This document shows positions 24,919 to 38,417 of a DNA stretch of 64,000 bases, piece after piece. Under the pieces are notes generated by a model. That model had not been told where the DNA came from. It was given only the letters and a program-made list of their open reading frames with translations, and did not search any database. Source of the stretch: Rhypophila decipiens (taxonomy: Eukaryota; Ascomycota; Sordariomycetes; Sordariales; Naviculisporaceae). Positions within the stretch are counted from its first letter, which is position 1. Each line of letters begins with the position of its first letter. Made by a program: the position numbers and the translations under genes. The stretch is taken from assembly GCA_033297075.1 (NCBI GenBank), contig MU858126.1, positions 106,061 to 170,060 of the forward strand. Reading direction: 5' to 3'.

Positions 24919-27900
24919 TAGTCAAATTCTCCAAAGCGAGGAGGGCCTAGAGAAACAAATCTTTGAAGTGATGAGGATTAGTCGTCCTTATTGACATGAT
25001 TGGTGAATAGTGAGTATTGCTGTCTTTTATTTTATTTTTATGCTTAAGTCGTCGCGGTTGGACAGCTAACCTGAAGGACCCGATATGTGACCGGTCGTCG
25101 TCGGTGTAATAATACACAGTAATTCAGTAACCGTACGGTTTTAACAGTATTAGCATTCGTGCAGCTAAATCCCAGCGGATTACTCTGTAAATGGAGCTCT
25201 CATTACACGCACTGTCTGATTTTGTTCCCAAGCAAGACGAAATCCCGAAACATGGTTACTGCCAGCAGGCATCCGTAATTCATTCAGTGCCTGTCCAGGA
25301 ACCGTGCACAGAGCATGGGATGCTTGTGCGGGTCGTCAAAATGCTGTGTCAAAAGTCGAAACCAAACGCCAAAAAGTGCGAATGCACAGTGCGGGACGGT
25401 CCTTCCATCCGCAGTTTCTAGCTTCCTCGGTGACTGTGTGGACCACCCAATGTAACCGCACGGGTCAATCCGTACACGTATTAGTGTAGTGTAGCAGCAC
25501 TACACCTGCGTACGGGGTACTGCAAGGAGTGCTTGCCGGATCGACACGGGTTGGCAACGAGCATCCATTACTTGCAGACTTGGATTTCTGATAAGCTTCT
25601 CACCATACTTTATTTTCCTCAAGTCAGGTCGCTTGCAAGTCGCCACGCTTCAAGCCTTCAACACCTGCCCATGCCAACCCCACAGGCCGCTTTCACCACG
25701 CTAATAATAATCGAACCATTGTGGGATGCGGTAGGAGATTGGAGTTGGAGAGTGTCTGAATTACCGGTACGGATGACAGCGTTGACGGTCGACTCGTCTC
25801 GGTGGTGACTCTGGTGAGTTGGAGCCCACTGCCGTTTTGGGCGGTGGACCACCTCTCGGGCGATGAAATTGGGAATTCTTCCTTCCCAGGACAAAAAGAA
25901 CAAGCTTGTATCATCGCGGTGGCAATCCTGACCCGGCACAGCACAGTCTTATCTCAAACTCTTCCCGGCGGTGTATACGGAGGAATTCCCATATTCATAA
26001 GTCGGCGTCCGAACGATCTGTACCCCTTTCCTTCTGCTCGATGTCTTAACGCCACCGGGAAAGCACGGTGTCAAGACCCGGGAGATGTTTACGATTCCTG
26101 GCATTTTTCTGAATGGATGGCCCTTCACGTTGTCCTTACTCCCTAAAGCCCTTGCATTCCCTACAGAGGAAGGGTTGAGATTTTGAAACTAATTAACATG
26201 TACACCACAGCATTGGGAAAACAGGCGGGGAAACAACGTTGAATCAATGGCGCCAGCGGCGGCGGGATCGACACGCCTTTCTTCACCAGACTGTCCAGAC
26301 ACTGGCGGATCACGGATGACGATCTAGAGCTACCGACCCGACCTGGTGTTCCCGAACACTCTAGCTTCCCATAGGTCACGATCGTGGGAAAAGACTTCAA
26401 CCGTAGGCTTCAAGAGGAATAGCTCAGATGAGGCGTTTTTCTCTTTTAAGAATTGGACGTTGGGTGGCTCTTTCCCTCCCAGCTGATTGGGCTCTTGTTC
26501 CTCCCAAAGGCCTCTAGACTCGCGGGGCCGGGACGCCTCCCAAGCATCAAGTCCAACGTCAACGACTTTCAGCGTTGGGTGTGTTGGCAACCGTCACTGT
26601 TCGGAATACATAATAGACGTGTTGACAGCAACAATCATTGCATAATTTTCTAACCCACCCCAGCCCCTCAGACGCTCCAGACACGAACCACCTCACGCGT
26701 TAGCACATACAAGAGACGTTCGGCGTGAACGTCTGTCGTGTAACTTGGGACTCCGGTTCGTACCTGACTGACGGTCTCCATCTCTCACTGTTGAGAGAGA
26801 CACGCCTCCTCGTTGATGGCTTGATGCTCATGGCTGGTGTTCTGGGGTTAACAGTGCCACCCCAGAGGCTCGACCTTGTGTGCAAAAGTTCCGTCCTCTC
26901 CAAGCATCCCCTGTAATGCCACCATGCTCGACTTGGGTTCTGTGCTGTGGGCCTTTCGCTTAGAGACGCTTCTGATTCGTTTCCTCGCTATGCAGAGAGG
27001 ACCAGGCCACACTGCGATGGGAAGCCGCCAAGGTCCCCGGTGCGCCCGATCGATGCTGGCAGCTGGCTTGGGTTGATTTCGTTACAGCGTACAAAGAACG
27101 ATACATCTGTATTGTTACAAATACACGCTTACCTACCTTACTTACGTGAGCAGCGGCAACCTTTTCTTGATCCTTCGTCGCCGAACACCGGACTCGGAAT
27201 GAATCTCCATGGAGGAACTCATCGCTTTGCTTGATGAAGAAGAAGACGCCGACACTCGGGCATTTTTTTCCTTTCCTTACAGCAGCCTGTTGATAGCTCT
27301 CGACTGCCCGATCGACGAGTTGACCTTTATTAATTCATGTCCCACAGTCACGGGTCCGCACTCTCTGGAGGGCACCCGAGGGCCGACCTAAAGTTCCCGA
27401 CAGCTTCTCGAGTCAATTTGACTCCGCTCAAAGCTGCAATCCACCGTCCCGTGTGGATCTCTTTTCCGTCCTAGTCCGGTTGAGGGTCAGGCAGCGAAAA
27501 AAGCTGGGTCCTGGCTGGAAGCACAAACAACAGTCCCGCAACGAGCATCACCATGTCCCACGATCATGACAAGGTGGGGAAGGTCTGGAGGAAGTGGGAT
27601 GCCGTTACACCAAAAGGCACGGCGGAATGCCGTCAGGTAACACGGTGACACCACGCCTGCAGACGGTGGACAAGCGATTCTATTTCTGGACCTGTGCACA
27701 ACTTTTGCACCTCGTCGAGATAAATGGCTGGTGATGATTGGCGAACCAGATTCTCTCCGTCGAGGGGTTGCACTGAGTCCCCTTCACCATGGTAGAGGTT
27801 CAGTGTCCTACAGAGTTGCATTCTCGACTCGCTACAGCTTCAACACCATGCACAGTTGGGATGACACGCTGATGACAGCCCACAGCCAACGCAAAGTTGT

Positions 27901-30370
27901 TCCTTCGGTGGGCCTGGGTTTCGGCAGTCCACAAGGAAGCTCTGGAAGATTGCTTTGTTTCTGTCCTGAGTCGCGGCCGGTGGACTCTCCGACTGATAAG
28001 CCTGGCGGTTGACAGTTGACTCGGCTTCCAGAATCTAGAGTGCCGTTGACGGAGTTGGTCGGCAGTGGCATTGGGGGCACCCTGCCACCTGAATCCAAAA
28101 AGAGTAGTCGAATCGTGGGGAACTCAACCCTAGCGCCTCTCTTCTTTTTTGGCGCCAAGGTCTCTCCGTCAGCGTTACAACCACCCAGCTTTTTCTTTCC
28201 ATCTTCCACATCTAATCAAGGTACAGAATACGCATACCGTAACAGGAAGTCAGCTCCTTCTCGGTGAGCACACAAACATAGAGGTGTGAGAAGGTCAACT
28301 CCGAGCTACGGCAACTTTCTGAAGAGACCCGGCAAATCAACAACCGGCACCGGACATGGCTTCGGAGTCACTGATTCCCGAACGGTCCTGATGTTAGTGT
28401 TCTCGACGTTGTTCCTGTGGCTGACAAACTGGACTGTGTTTGGTTGCTATCGCTCGGGGAAATGGCATCCAGAGCGGGGAACAAATCAGAGCGGCATGGA
28501 TGAGGCACTTGGATTTTCTTAAGATGTGCAGTTATAGGCTCTGCCCCCAACTTCTTCTTCCCGTCAGTTCTCGGGGCCCCGACCAAGGGGGGACACGAGA
28601 TGACGGGTTGGGCCCGAGCCTCCCGCTGTGCATCACGAACCCTGCAGAGGGAAGACAGAAAAGAGGGCATATTCCGTACCTTGTTGATTACAGAAAAATG
28701 ATGCATCGAGTTTGACGGGAGGAATCATGCTCACAACATTTACAGCTAGCTGACTTGGTAGTATCTCTAACCAGAGCAAGCCATTTCCTCGGTAAATTTT
28801 AAAGTTGGGCATAATGGAAACGGGACTTCAATGATTCCAGTTCCCATGGGATAACGACCAACAGCACAGCGACCTCCCTTCGTCATGCAAATCATCCATA
28901 CACACCGGAGGATCGCACCCTGGCAAATGGACTCAGATCGTGGCGCAGTCGGTTTCCCTCTCATGACATTGTCATCAGACAGTGAGTCCCTTTCAGAGCC
29001 TTGAATCCTTCGGTATGAAGAGAATCAAGAGATCATCCATGGCGAGCGTTTTCTTTCGCCGCAAGCTACAAAAATCTCCGAACAGCTAACAACTAGCCTG
29101 CCATTCGAATTCGTGCAGTTGAAATCTCGAGGGCTTCAAGCAATGAAAAGCCTGGATAACTGCAGCGGACCGTTCCCAGCTGAGTGGGTCACCAATGGCT
29201 ATCAACCGATATACTCGCTCGAGGTCTCGTAGTCTTCACATAAAGCTGCATACTCATTGGCAGGCCGTCCTTTTTCGAGGGTCGCTCACGCTCTCATGCA
29301 CTGAGCCTGAGAGCGGCATATCCATACCCTCCTTCAAGGTGAATACTTCAAGTGCAAAGGCAGCAATAATCTTGTTGCAAGTCTGGATCATTGTCATGGA
29401 AGGACCAACCAACCACCTTGCTGGCTTGTAGCACTGGTACAAGGGGTCTTCTACATCCTTCCCCGGAGTGGCCAAGATGTTGGTTGTCACTGGATGCTGA
29501 CCTCCGACCAGGCCTGCGACTCGCGAGCCGCCCGTCAGACCGGAACGGCAATGGAAGTTTTCCAAGGCACGATATCCAACTCCAACATGTAGGACTGCGG
29601 CATGAATTTACGAATCGTAACTCGCACGGATTGCAATTATTCGGTATGGCGAGCTTCTGTCTCCCAGACCTGAACAGCCTTCGACCTTCTCACCGTCCAG
29701 AGACAATACCGGCGCGAGTTCTGGGGCCTTTCGGTTATTAAATCCGGGCCGGACTTATCAACACAGCGCACACCTTGGAGGGAGGAATTCTGACAGTGCG
29801 GTACGCCATCTGCCTCTCTCATGAGATACTGTACCACCAGTACACTCCGTAATAGCACGGAAGCATCGTGAGAGTTGCCGACTGGTCAAGCCAACATCTT
29901 TTGAGAATCTGACCATCCTCTGAGAGATCTCTGAATTCTCATTCGCTGGTCATCGCAGCGTATCGCGTTCCTAGGGACGCGGCACAGCGAACGGAGCCCG
30001 GATTGGCTCGTGCCTCACTCACAAGAAGCAACGACACCACCGGCCATCGAGGGCCATGGCGCATAGCGCCCGGTACTTAGTAAATAGTGAGTAATGAGCT
30101 CTCCTCGACCTGTTCAGTCGTATCGACACGGCAGTTCATTCTTGCTATCAGTTGCCGCTCGCCATCCCTCTTGTTTGCGTCTTTTTTCGGTTGCTATCTT
30201 GAGATTGAGGATCCAAGCAACCGCCTTGTTGAGATGAAATTTCATGCCAGGCCAGCGCACGTCCAAGGGGCGGGAGATTAGGATCATTTTGTGGCCCGGG
30301 CGGCCACGTGCGAAAGGGTGGGTTCCCCTGGCGTGCCGCCATACCCATGGTGCCAGTCAACCAGGTCCTA

Positions 30371-30404
30371 CGGGGCATGGGGCCAAAAATAATTACCCCT
30401 GTAG
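30371..30404 (+). repeat. Left terminal inverted repeat of the MITE
   Basis: 34 nt, beginning CGGGGCATGGGG directly after a TA dinucleotide; pairs with 30758-30791 with a single T/C difference. Confidence 0.9.
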
Positions 30405-30757
30405 GGTCAGGGGCAAGTACCAGCACAGTGTGCCATAGAAGCCAATATTGTAATTATACTGTATTTTGCTGCCGACTGATAAAAAAGTCGGATTCTAATA
30501 ACCAATATTTGAATTCGATAAAGTTAATGAAATTGAACAAAAGCGATACCATTCGAAAGCGCCAATTGAGCTGAACAAGAAGCGATGAAAATTATCGCGT
30601 TATAGACGTTGTTATATTGTTGTTGATGATGATGAAAAAACGGTATTTTGTTGTTGAGTGGTGGAGGAATCACTGGATTCGGCACTGGTGGCTGACTTAT
30701 AGTAGTCTAACTTGCTGAAAAGAGCTTGGCATACTGTGCAGGCACCGGCTTACTAAG

Positions 30758-30791
30758 CTGCAGGGGTAATTATTTTTGGCCCCATGCCCCG
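30758..30791 (-). repeat. Right terminal inverted repeat of the MITE
   Basis: Reverse complement of the left repeat with one mismatch; followed by TA at 30792-30793. Confidence 0.9.
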
Positions 30792-33700
30792 TACCTTGCT
30801 CAAAGCGGCATCCCAGGTACCAGCGCGGTACACTGCGGAAGAATTTCGCTGTAAGTACACCGTACCGACCCGGCTCCTGTATAGTACAGGCCTGCTGTAA
30901 CAAATGTCCCTAATCTTTTGATCTGTTTTTAAGCAGTGTCAGTCAGAGATCGGATGGAAGAAGCATAACAAAATACTATTCGGCCGTTTCTTTCAGTACC
31001 GTACAGTACGCTACGTATTCTCCACAGCTATCGGCGAGAGTCCCAATTCCTTATCCCTGGGACCCAAAAAGCTTCGACAGGGCTCCGCAACCAGTCCACC
31101 AGCAGCAGCTCCAGCACTGAACCGCGCGGTCTAAAACAAATTTGTTTCTGTCGAAAAATATCGCGATACGCCATCAAGCAGCTCCCAGTCCACGGTCGCT
31201 TAAGCAATTTTACTTTGCATTTATTCGAACTTCCAAACCCCATCTGGTCAATCGGTCCCGATCTTTATCACCCAGCTCTTGCTGAGGAGCTCCCTGATTG
31301 ACCACAGAGGGAGCAAATTGATGAGCTGAAGAACACGACGTGGGGTTGATTTGATTGACAGCTCCACGGATATTAAGTACGTTCTATTTCTGATATCAAC
31401 ATGGTTTGAGCCGCATGTCACAGTTGTCCACCACGACCAGGCTGAAGGCCCTCCTGGGCATGAAACCGGTAGCGCGGTTCAGGTGCTATACAATGCGCAT
31501 ATTATATTATAGTGCAGCTAATATAATTTGCGTCGCCCGTCGAAACAACAAAGCAATGACAGCAGCATCATCGACGGCATGGGTTCGAACTTGATGTGTT
31601 TCCGGGGATCCATCCGCACATAAACGAATCTTTTCAAGTTTTGGTCCAGATGGTGACATGATCTTGCCCGCCGGTTTCCATGACCAAAACCCTGGTTCTG
31701 AATCTGGCACTGTGTATTCATCATCTCGGTACCACACAACATTCTATGTACCCGAGATTACTGAAGACAAAAAAGTTGACAGAGCTCTCACAACAAGGGA
31801 GATATCTGCGTGTATCCGTCATGTAATTTTGTTGTGTGGTGAGCGGATAGGATATACGCTCTGCCAAGAGGTGGCGTCTCGGGTCTTTGGATCTCCAGCC
31901 TGCCCCTGAAAAGAGGCTTGTTTTTGTCTCAGTTGTTCCTTGCAGTCGAGACAGGAACGGATCTGTCAGTCATCATCATCATCACAACTTCACAACGGGG
32001 GACCCATACAACCTGTACTATGCGTTCTGAGAGGAAAAGCCAGGGAAAAAGAGAAACATAACCCCGCCTTTCCTGTGGTTTTGCTCCTGTCCTTCGCTGC
32101 AGGGTTATCGTAAAAGCTGAAAGGGGCGAATCAGAAACACCAGTCCAGCTGCCTCGCTTCGCGATTTCGCCTTAGCTGTCCCCTCGCTTCAACCCCCTCT
32201 TTCAGACTCGCTCTCGCTTTTTCTGCTTGGGATCATAGCGTCTGGATTCACTGCCCTGGCGCCACCGAACCAGGTGCCGGATCATTCCCCCTGAGGAGAC
32301 GCTCCTCGCCAGTTGCGTGCTGACCAACCGGGATCGAGATGTTGCCGTGGGGGGCAAGCGGGATCGTCCGCGCAGGTGGTTTGATGCTCCGCACTCATTC
32401 TCAGTGGTTGTCGTCTAACGATGGAGAGAAGCTACTAACGGCCTGTTGTTGTTGGCTTAAATTCAACTCGTATCACGAAGCCTTGTCTACAATATCACAA
32501 TGTGTTTATTGACTGCTCAACGGCCTTCTCAGGCCAATGGCAAGGACAATATCCATTATATTCAGATTCTGTGGGGAGAACATCAGCGAGCAAGCGGCAA
32601 GCAAGCCGCAATGTCGTGGAGAGCGAGGTATCTTTCCGTCCGCGGCCTTGTCATACCCAGAGCTGACCGAGGAGCTGGTCGTCAGGGAACACAGGACCAG
32701 AAATTCTGCAGGAACCAGGTTGCGCAAACTCATCCCGACGCGTCAATCATGTTCTTCTTCTTCTTCTTCTTGCTCGTTTCTCGGTCACTCAGTCAATCGA
32801 TCAGGGCCTTGGGTGCCTTGGCAGAAGGGAAGCGGAACAGAACAGATGAGATGGCTGCAAGTGCCCGAGATCGCTCACACACAACACCATCGTGCCATGG
32901 CATTGATCCGTATTCTCCTTTTCTTCCTCGCACAAACTCTATGAATAGACCTTGAGGTTTGACAAGCATATCCGAATGACTCGAACTGCACTCCAGTGGG
33001 TGCTACACTGTTGTGATGGCTGCGATTCAGGACGGGTCCTTGCAGAGACAGCTGCGCGAAGCCGTGCTATTATTTGCCCGGTCAGGGCCAGCGCCGGGCC
33101 GATGCCAGCTCGTGTCGTTGTGTCCCCGAGTGTGTTTCTTGGTCCCTATCGTCACACCAAACCTTTTCCCGATGTTTAATTCTTTTGTTTTTCTTTTCTT
33201 TTGGAAGAAAGAAGCTCCAGCAAGTGGCAGTGCCGGTCTCTTTCTCGTCAGCCAAGGGCCGACGTCTGAAGTCGCAGCGTTTCCCGGGCTAGACGACAGG
33301 ATCAGCTCAGTGGGCTTGCACGGGTGCAACCCTCCTATGGCGACCTACCTCCCCAGCTTGCGACCTTGGGTCGTAGGAGGGCGATCAATTATCCCAAGGC
33401 TGTGCCGAAGGTGCTGAAAGTCGGCTTGGTCGGCTACCTTTGTAGTGGGCAAGCCGGACAACCACAGCGGGATGGTACTGCGATGGGGTAGGGAATGGCA
33501 CACTACACTCGTCTGGCACAGGGGTGTCCTCTCCTTGGCCGGCGATCATATCCTATAGCAAACCAGGCCCTGTTCGACCTCATGACTTTCCCCTCCCCCT
33601 CCTTCAAGGTGAAATGGTGAAGAGCATCGATCGGTCTTCGTCCCCTGCTCGGGTGGTGGCCTTGACGATGTCATACCTATCCATTATTCCGAGGGCACGA

Positions 33701-34840
33701 GCAGGAGCTGAAGATGGCGAAGATGCTGATCAGTGATCTTGACATCATACCTACACCAAAGGACCAAGCCGCCATCTCCCACTGTTGCTCATCATCACCA
33801 GCCTCGGATGGACGAGAACGACATGTGCAGTGCACTACTGTACGCTCAGAACTGCGAGACCTGCGTGGGCGAGGTCTGGATCTATCTGTCCCGGCCTCGC
33901 TCGCCACGTTTGCCCGCCTGGCAGCAACAAGACTCCCGAGCCGGCCCAACTGGACGGGTAGCAGTAGTCCGACATGATGCACGACCATTCATTCCTCGTT
34001 GTGTGGATTTCTTCCCTTTCAGCTCCAGAGAATCCGAGCAGCTGAAGGCACTTACAAGCCGCCGTGACCAGTAATAGGTATGGTATGAGCAATTCTCCAT
34101 ACATACTCCCCGGGCCTGCCGTCGTCTGACATCTTGACCGGGGCATAGGGCAGGCTACGGGTAATACACGGAGCTGTTCAGACAGCCATAGCCACATAGT
34201 CAGTCAGCCCTAATTGAGAAGCTTGGTACAAACTGCTTCTTGCCATTTAGTGAATGATGACCCTGGGAGTGTGGATAGACACTTAGCTCGATATGCTACG
34301 CAGGTGGAAACACATGCCCCGAATTCTTGGGACTGTGCCCCAGGTTTTGTTTCCGCTGTGCCATATGTGATAGTTCCTTCACCTGTGGGATCTTGGAGTG
34401 GCAATACACAAGACAGGCTTAAACACGTCCGTAACAGAGCGGAGGGCAAGATGTGTAGGGGCGGTCGTAACCATGCGGCGCTGAGAATAAGAGAATGAAA
34501 ATTGAGGCATAGGTAGGTAGTAAAGATGTAAGGTAGGTGCGGTAACTATGTGGACACACAGACCAGCTGGGCTGCGTGGAAAAACCTAGCCCCCATCTTT
34601 TGAATTTACTCGAGAATAAAATGGCTGAAGCGAGTCTGCAGGTGGGTGGGTAGTATACGTCGTCTCTGTCTCTGTACGTGCCGCTAGCTTGACCTCACCC
34701 GTGCATACCAACATCAACCCAGAACCACAGCACAGCGCCCAGAACTGGTGAGGGTTTATGTGAAGGGATGAGGCAAAGAAAGGATCCTCATTCCAATCCT
34801 ACCTTGCTGCGTGCGTGCTGCGTGGGTTATGGGTGGGTGT

Positions 34841-34864
34841 GTCTGTCTGTCTGTCTGTCTGTCT
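34841..34864 (+). repeat. (GTCT)6 microsatellite
   Basis: Six perfect tandem GTCT units in noncoding DNA, followed at about 34878 by three ATACC units. It would be a usable strain marker but has no inferred function. Confidence 0.9.
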
Positions 34865-37104
34865 AGACGGGGCCCTCATACCATACCATACCCTCCCCAC
34901 CAACCCTACCATACCACCTGACTGCAGCATCTCCAGTTCAGATCCCCGCTTCTACCATGTAGACTCCCTCTAGCTTTTTAATTCAAATCGCTCTCTGAGG
35001 TGGTCTACTGCTTCCACTTGCTCATCCCGAGCCATGGCACATCCATCCATGCGAAGTACTTCTAGAATCCAGACTTGCTTGCCTGCTTGCTTTCATCCCC
35101 TACCCTGGTAAATATACACCGAGTTTGGAGCTTAGTAAACATCAGACCAGCTACCTACTTACCCATCTCCCCATTGAACTCACCTTCATATCACGGTGTG
35201 ACACCAAGTTATGTCAGGTCGGAGAGATTCCGCTCTCCTTCCTCTTACTTATCCCGTGTCACCCATGGTTGAGAAGAAAAAGGTGTGTGGCCTGATTACT
35301 CTCTTCTGCACACAGAGAGGAAGTGGCAAAGTACAGACACATAGCCAGAAGGACCACCAGAGCACTAAGAAGAAGGTGTGGAGTATAAGTCGTAAACGGG
35401 ACAGATATGCTGATACTGTTATGTATAGGTAGGCTTTTGCATAAGTGAATGTATAATTTCCCCTGATATATGGAGGGAGCTAAACAACATGTGGTGTACG
35501 AGTTCCCGCTCTGTAGAAGACAGTTGTTTCATCTCTGGTATGGTCATAGACTTCCAACGTTGAAGAGAGCGGAATAAACATTTTGCGAGTGGACAGGTGT
35601 CTTCATTATGTTGGAGAGGATAAGCTACGAACGGTATTGCGTTCTGGTCTTTATGTGACAGGCCGTGTGGGTGGATGGGGAGCGGAGATTCTTGAGTAAA
35701 TCTTTCTCTCCTGCCGTAAATAATGAGTGAGTGACATACTCTGTGGTTGAGAGACGTGGTGGTAGCTCCCGAAGGGCTCTTGGAGAATTTTATTAGTCGT
35801 CACTTCCCTTTGGGGAGCAGCCCTCAGAGATCTTGAGGAGCAACGGAACAGAATCGCAAAGGGACCACCCGGTGTGAAAGAGTTGAACTCAAAACGAGTG
35901 GGCACCTTACATGTGAGTGAGAAAGGCAACTACCACACCGGGACTGTCATGAAAACAAGGTCCCAAGTTGGTCAGCGTGAAATGCACCTTGAAGCTCGTA
36001 AACGTAGAGCCACCTGGATTGTCTCACGACCCAGGCCATGAGATAACCACCATCCAGGCCCTGATGTTCACTTCCCGCACGTAAAAGAAGAAGAACATCT
36101 GATGCCGAGACATGACACCACGGAGATGAGTTATGGATGAGAATAGAAATTTGGAGTGGTTTCCATTTTTGTTGTTCTCCAAGACGGGTAGATCTGAGAT
36201 TGTTGAACCCATGTCTCTCGCTCCCGACATTGTTGTCTCGTCTGTTCTTTTGAGCTCGCAGGTATACTGTTTCTTGAACAGTGATGATGTGAAAGATTAC
36301 GATGCTATATACGTACGACGACTGCTGTTCGCCTATCCCTTTTCTAACGTCGGATGAGTTGGGGAGTTCAGATTGCAAGACGTTGAGCCAAGTATCTCGG
36401 ACATTGATAGATTAAGAGCATGAAATATTGCTGGCCAATCTCTCTGATGTTGTCTATTCTGTCACTTCAATCAATTGTCCCGAGCCAACAATGTGCTGGA
36501 CTCATCCCAGAGCAACACCCAAACCAACGACGACATGCTCAAGCCAAATGACGGCCCTGCGAAGGCGAGAAACCAAGAAAGCCTCGTGATGTAATCATTC
36601 CAAGTACTGGAAAGGAGACTCTATGATCATACTTGACCTCGCTTTGCGTCTGTGGTCGTGGCCGGGAAGTATTGTTGATGATGTTCACGATGAGGACAAA
36701 AGAAAATTCTGTGAGAAGCTCATCCGAGGGGGGGTGGGGGGGTTTATAGGTTTTCGAAAACTGGACCGGAAGCGGTGGAGATATCCTCATGGAAGGAGCG
36801 GCAAGCCAACAAGTGTTGAGGATTCTCCACAACGGCTCTCGCGGCCCGCGATCATCTTGCCGACAGCTATGCGGAACTTCAAGGAAGGAACGCTCAACTC
36901 AACACTTCGAACCCACCTGCGCCGGTGACTTTGAAAATCCAGACCGGAGACTATTCCTAGGACCTGCATCAAGAACTTGCTCTGCGGTTCATTCCACGCT
37001 CACTTGCAACACTGGACCCAGCGCTTGTTGATATAAGCCGCCGACAACCATCTATTTCTATTCTATCCCTCCCGGCCTTTCTATTCTACTGCCGCCCACG
37101 ACCT

Positions 37105-38417
37105 TCACTTCTTGACAGCGAACCCATCCTTAATCTCCAACGTAATCCCCGTAACAACCTCTTTACCATCCTTACCCGTGGCAGTCGTCGTGCTGACCAA
37201 TCGTACTGAGCTCAGATCCCTGACGACCCAGTCGGGTTCGGCGCTCAAGACTTGCTCAACGGTATGGCTTGTGACAAGGCCGATGACCTTGCAGCCTGCC
37301 TCCTTTCCGGAGCGAATGCCGGCGGGACTGTCCTCGAACACCACGACCCTCTTGTCCGGCGAGGTCAAGGAGAGACGGGACCGGCCGAGTTTGTAGCAAG
37401 CTGGGTCGGGCTTGCCATTCTCGACGGACTCGGCTGTGATGAGATGTGCTGGGTGGGGCAGGTCCAGGACTCCGAGCCACTTTGTATGAGAAAGGTTAGC
37501 AGTGCTCTTGGGTTTTGCTTGACAACCTGGAAGCCGATGTATGAGTGGATCAAGCAAGTTTGACCCAACACAACAGGATGAAGGGGTGGAGGGAAAAATT
37601 GTAGCACATACACCAGTCACCAGCGGTACAGTCCCTGACGTGACGATGGCCCAGGGAGCAGCTTTCGAAATCAAGTCGAGAAGCAGAGACCGGGCTCCCG
37701 GAATTTCGACAGCGTCATCGCCGTAGAGTCTGGGAAGACGACCCTCCATGTCTTGTACATCTAGAGTGGGTCCAGTGTCAGTAAAACTGTTCAGACATGT
37801 GGTCATGATGAAATGATAATGCTTACATTCCCATGTCGCCTTCTCAGGAGCAAGGATCCGGAGAATATCTATTGAGCGCCGGCCGTGAGATGTCCTTACG
37901 ACAGAGAGCAAAAAGTATCAGCAGCCTGGTCAAAGGTCTGTATCCCATCAATATCCCCGGAGGATACTTACTCGAGAATGACTTCAGGGGAAACGCCAAT
38001 TTCCTTGCCGATCCTATCATGTTGTTTCTCCGTCAGCTCTTTTTCACACAGTTGGCACCCGCAGTGTGAAACCAAGGGACTTAAATGACATGTCTAATTA
38101 AAGAAACAAAATGACGACCAGAAAGAGAAAACTGGGCCGAGACTGATGCAGAATATACGAAGATGAGTCTCGGTCATAACGCCAAACGGCTGACAAAATG
38201 ACATGCAACTCGACCCACGAAACATCATACGTTCAAGTGCCGGGGGTCTCAAAAACAGGTTCACTCACGCTCCCCAGTGCTTCTCCACGGCAGCTGTAGA
38301 ATCGATGATAGTCCCGTCCATATCGAACAGGAGGCCGTCAAAGGTCACCTGGACCGCCGGGGCAGTGTAGTCACCGTTGATGACCCCATTGGCGTTGGTA
38401 GAATCTGTGCTTCCCAT
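37105..38417 (-). CDS. HAD-superfamily phosphatase, glycerol-3-phosphatase (Gpp/Hor2) type
   Basis: Cytosolic sugar- or glycerol-phosphate hydrolase. Five exons: 38417-38269, 38013-37972, 37894-37827, 37760-37612 and 37479-37105; all phases agree and give 260 residues, close to yeast Gpp1 (250). HAD motif I is FDMDGTIIDS with D32 and D34 as nucleophile and acid/base. Motif II is TSGT. The lysine comes in the GKPDP loop, and motif III/IV is VVFEDSPAGIRSGKEAGC. The alpha-helical cap (KEIGVSPEVILETSHGRRSIDIL) matches the Gpp/deoxyglucose-6-phosphatase branch. Intron 1 is long (255 nt) and exon 2 is only 42 nt. Substrate is inferred from family: glycerol-3-phosphate is most likely, 2-deoxyglucose-6-phosphate or another sugar phosphate is possible. 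It is divergent from NUG1. Confidence 0.88.

Larger units (their letters stand above)
30371..30791. mobile_element. MITE (non-autonomous Tc1/mariner-like element), 421 bp
   Basis: Terminal inverted repeats of 34 bp (30371-30404 and 30758-30791) match at 33 of 34 positions. Each starts CGGGGCATGGGGCC from the outside and ends with TTACCCCTG(T/C)AG. A TA dinucleotide flanks each end (30369-30370 and 30792-30793), the target duplication typical of the Tc1/mariner/pogo superfamily. The interior is AT-rich and carries no transposase or open frame, so the element would depend on a transposase supplied in trans. The high similarity of the two ends suggests recent insertion or little mutation. The superfamily assignment rests on the TA duplication and structure only. 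Confidence 0.85.
22526..37104. other. Gene-poor region upstream of the homeobox gene
   Basis: About 14.6 kb in which I recognise no protein domain and no convincing spliced gene on either strand; the longest frames overlap in several phases and several lack an ATG. The proximal 1-2 kb is probably the long 5' leader and promoter of the homeobox gene. The only clear structures are the MITE at 30371-30791, a GTCT microsatellite at 34841-34864 and one TACGGAGTA motif at 24910-24918. A small or lineage-specific gene, or a noncoding RNA, cannot be excluded without expression data. Confidence 0.6.

Noticed and set aside
31570..31600. GGGTTCGAAC word suggesting a tRNA T arm
   Set aside because: Flanking bases do not pair and no cloverleaf can be drawn.
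32500..32955. 151-codon plus-strand frame in the gene-poor region
   Set aside because: No motif, includes a CTT-repeat-derived Phe run, overlaps frames in other phases.
34841..34920. Possible CRISPR-like or regulatory tandem array
   Set aside because: A simple GTCT and ATACC microsatellite without spacers, in a eukaryotic genome.
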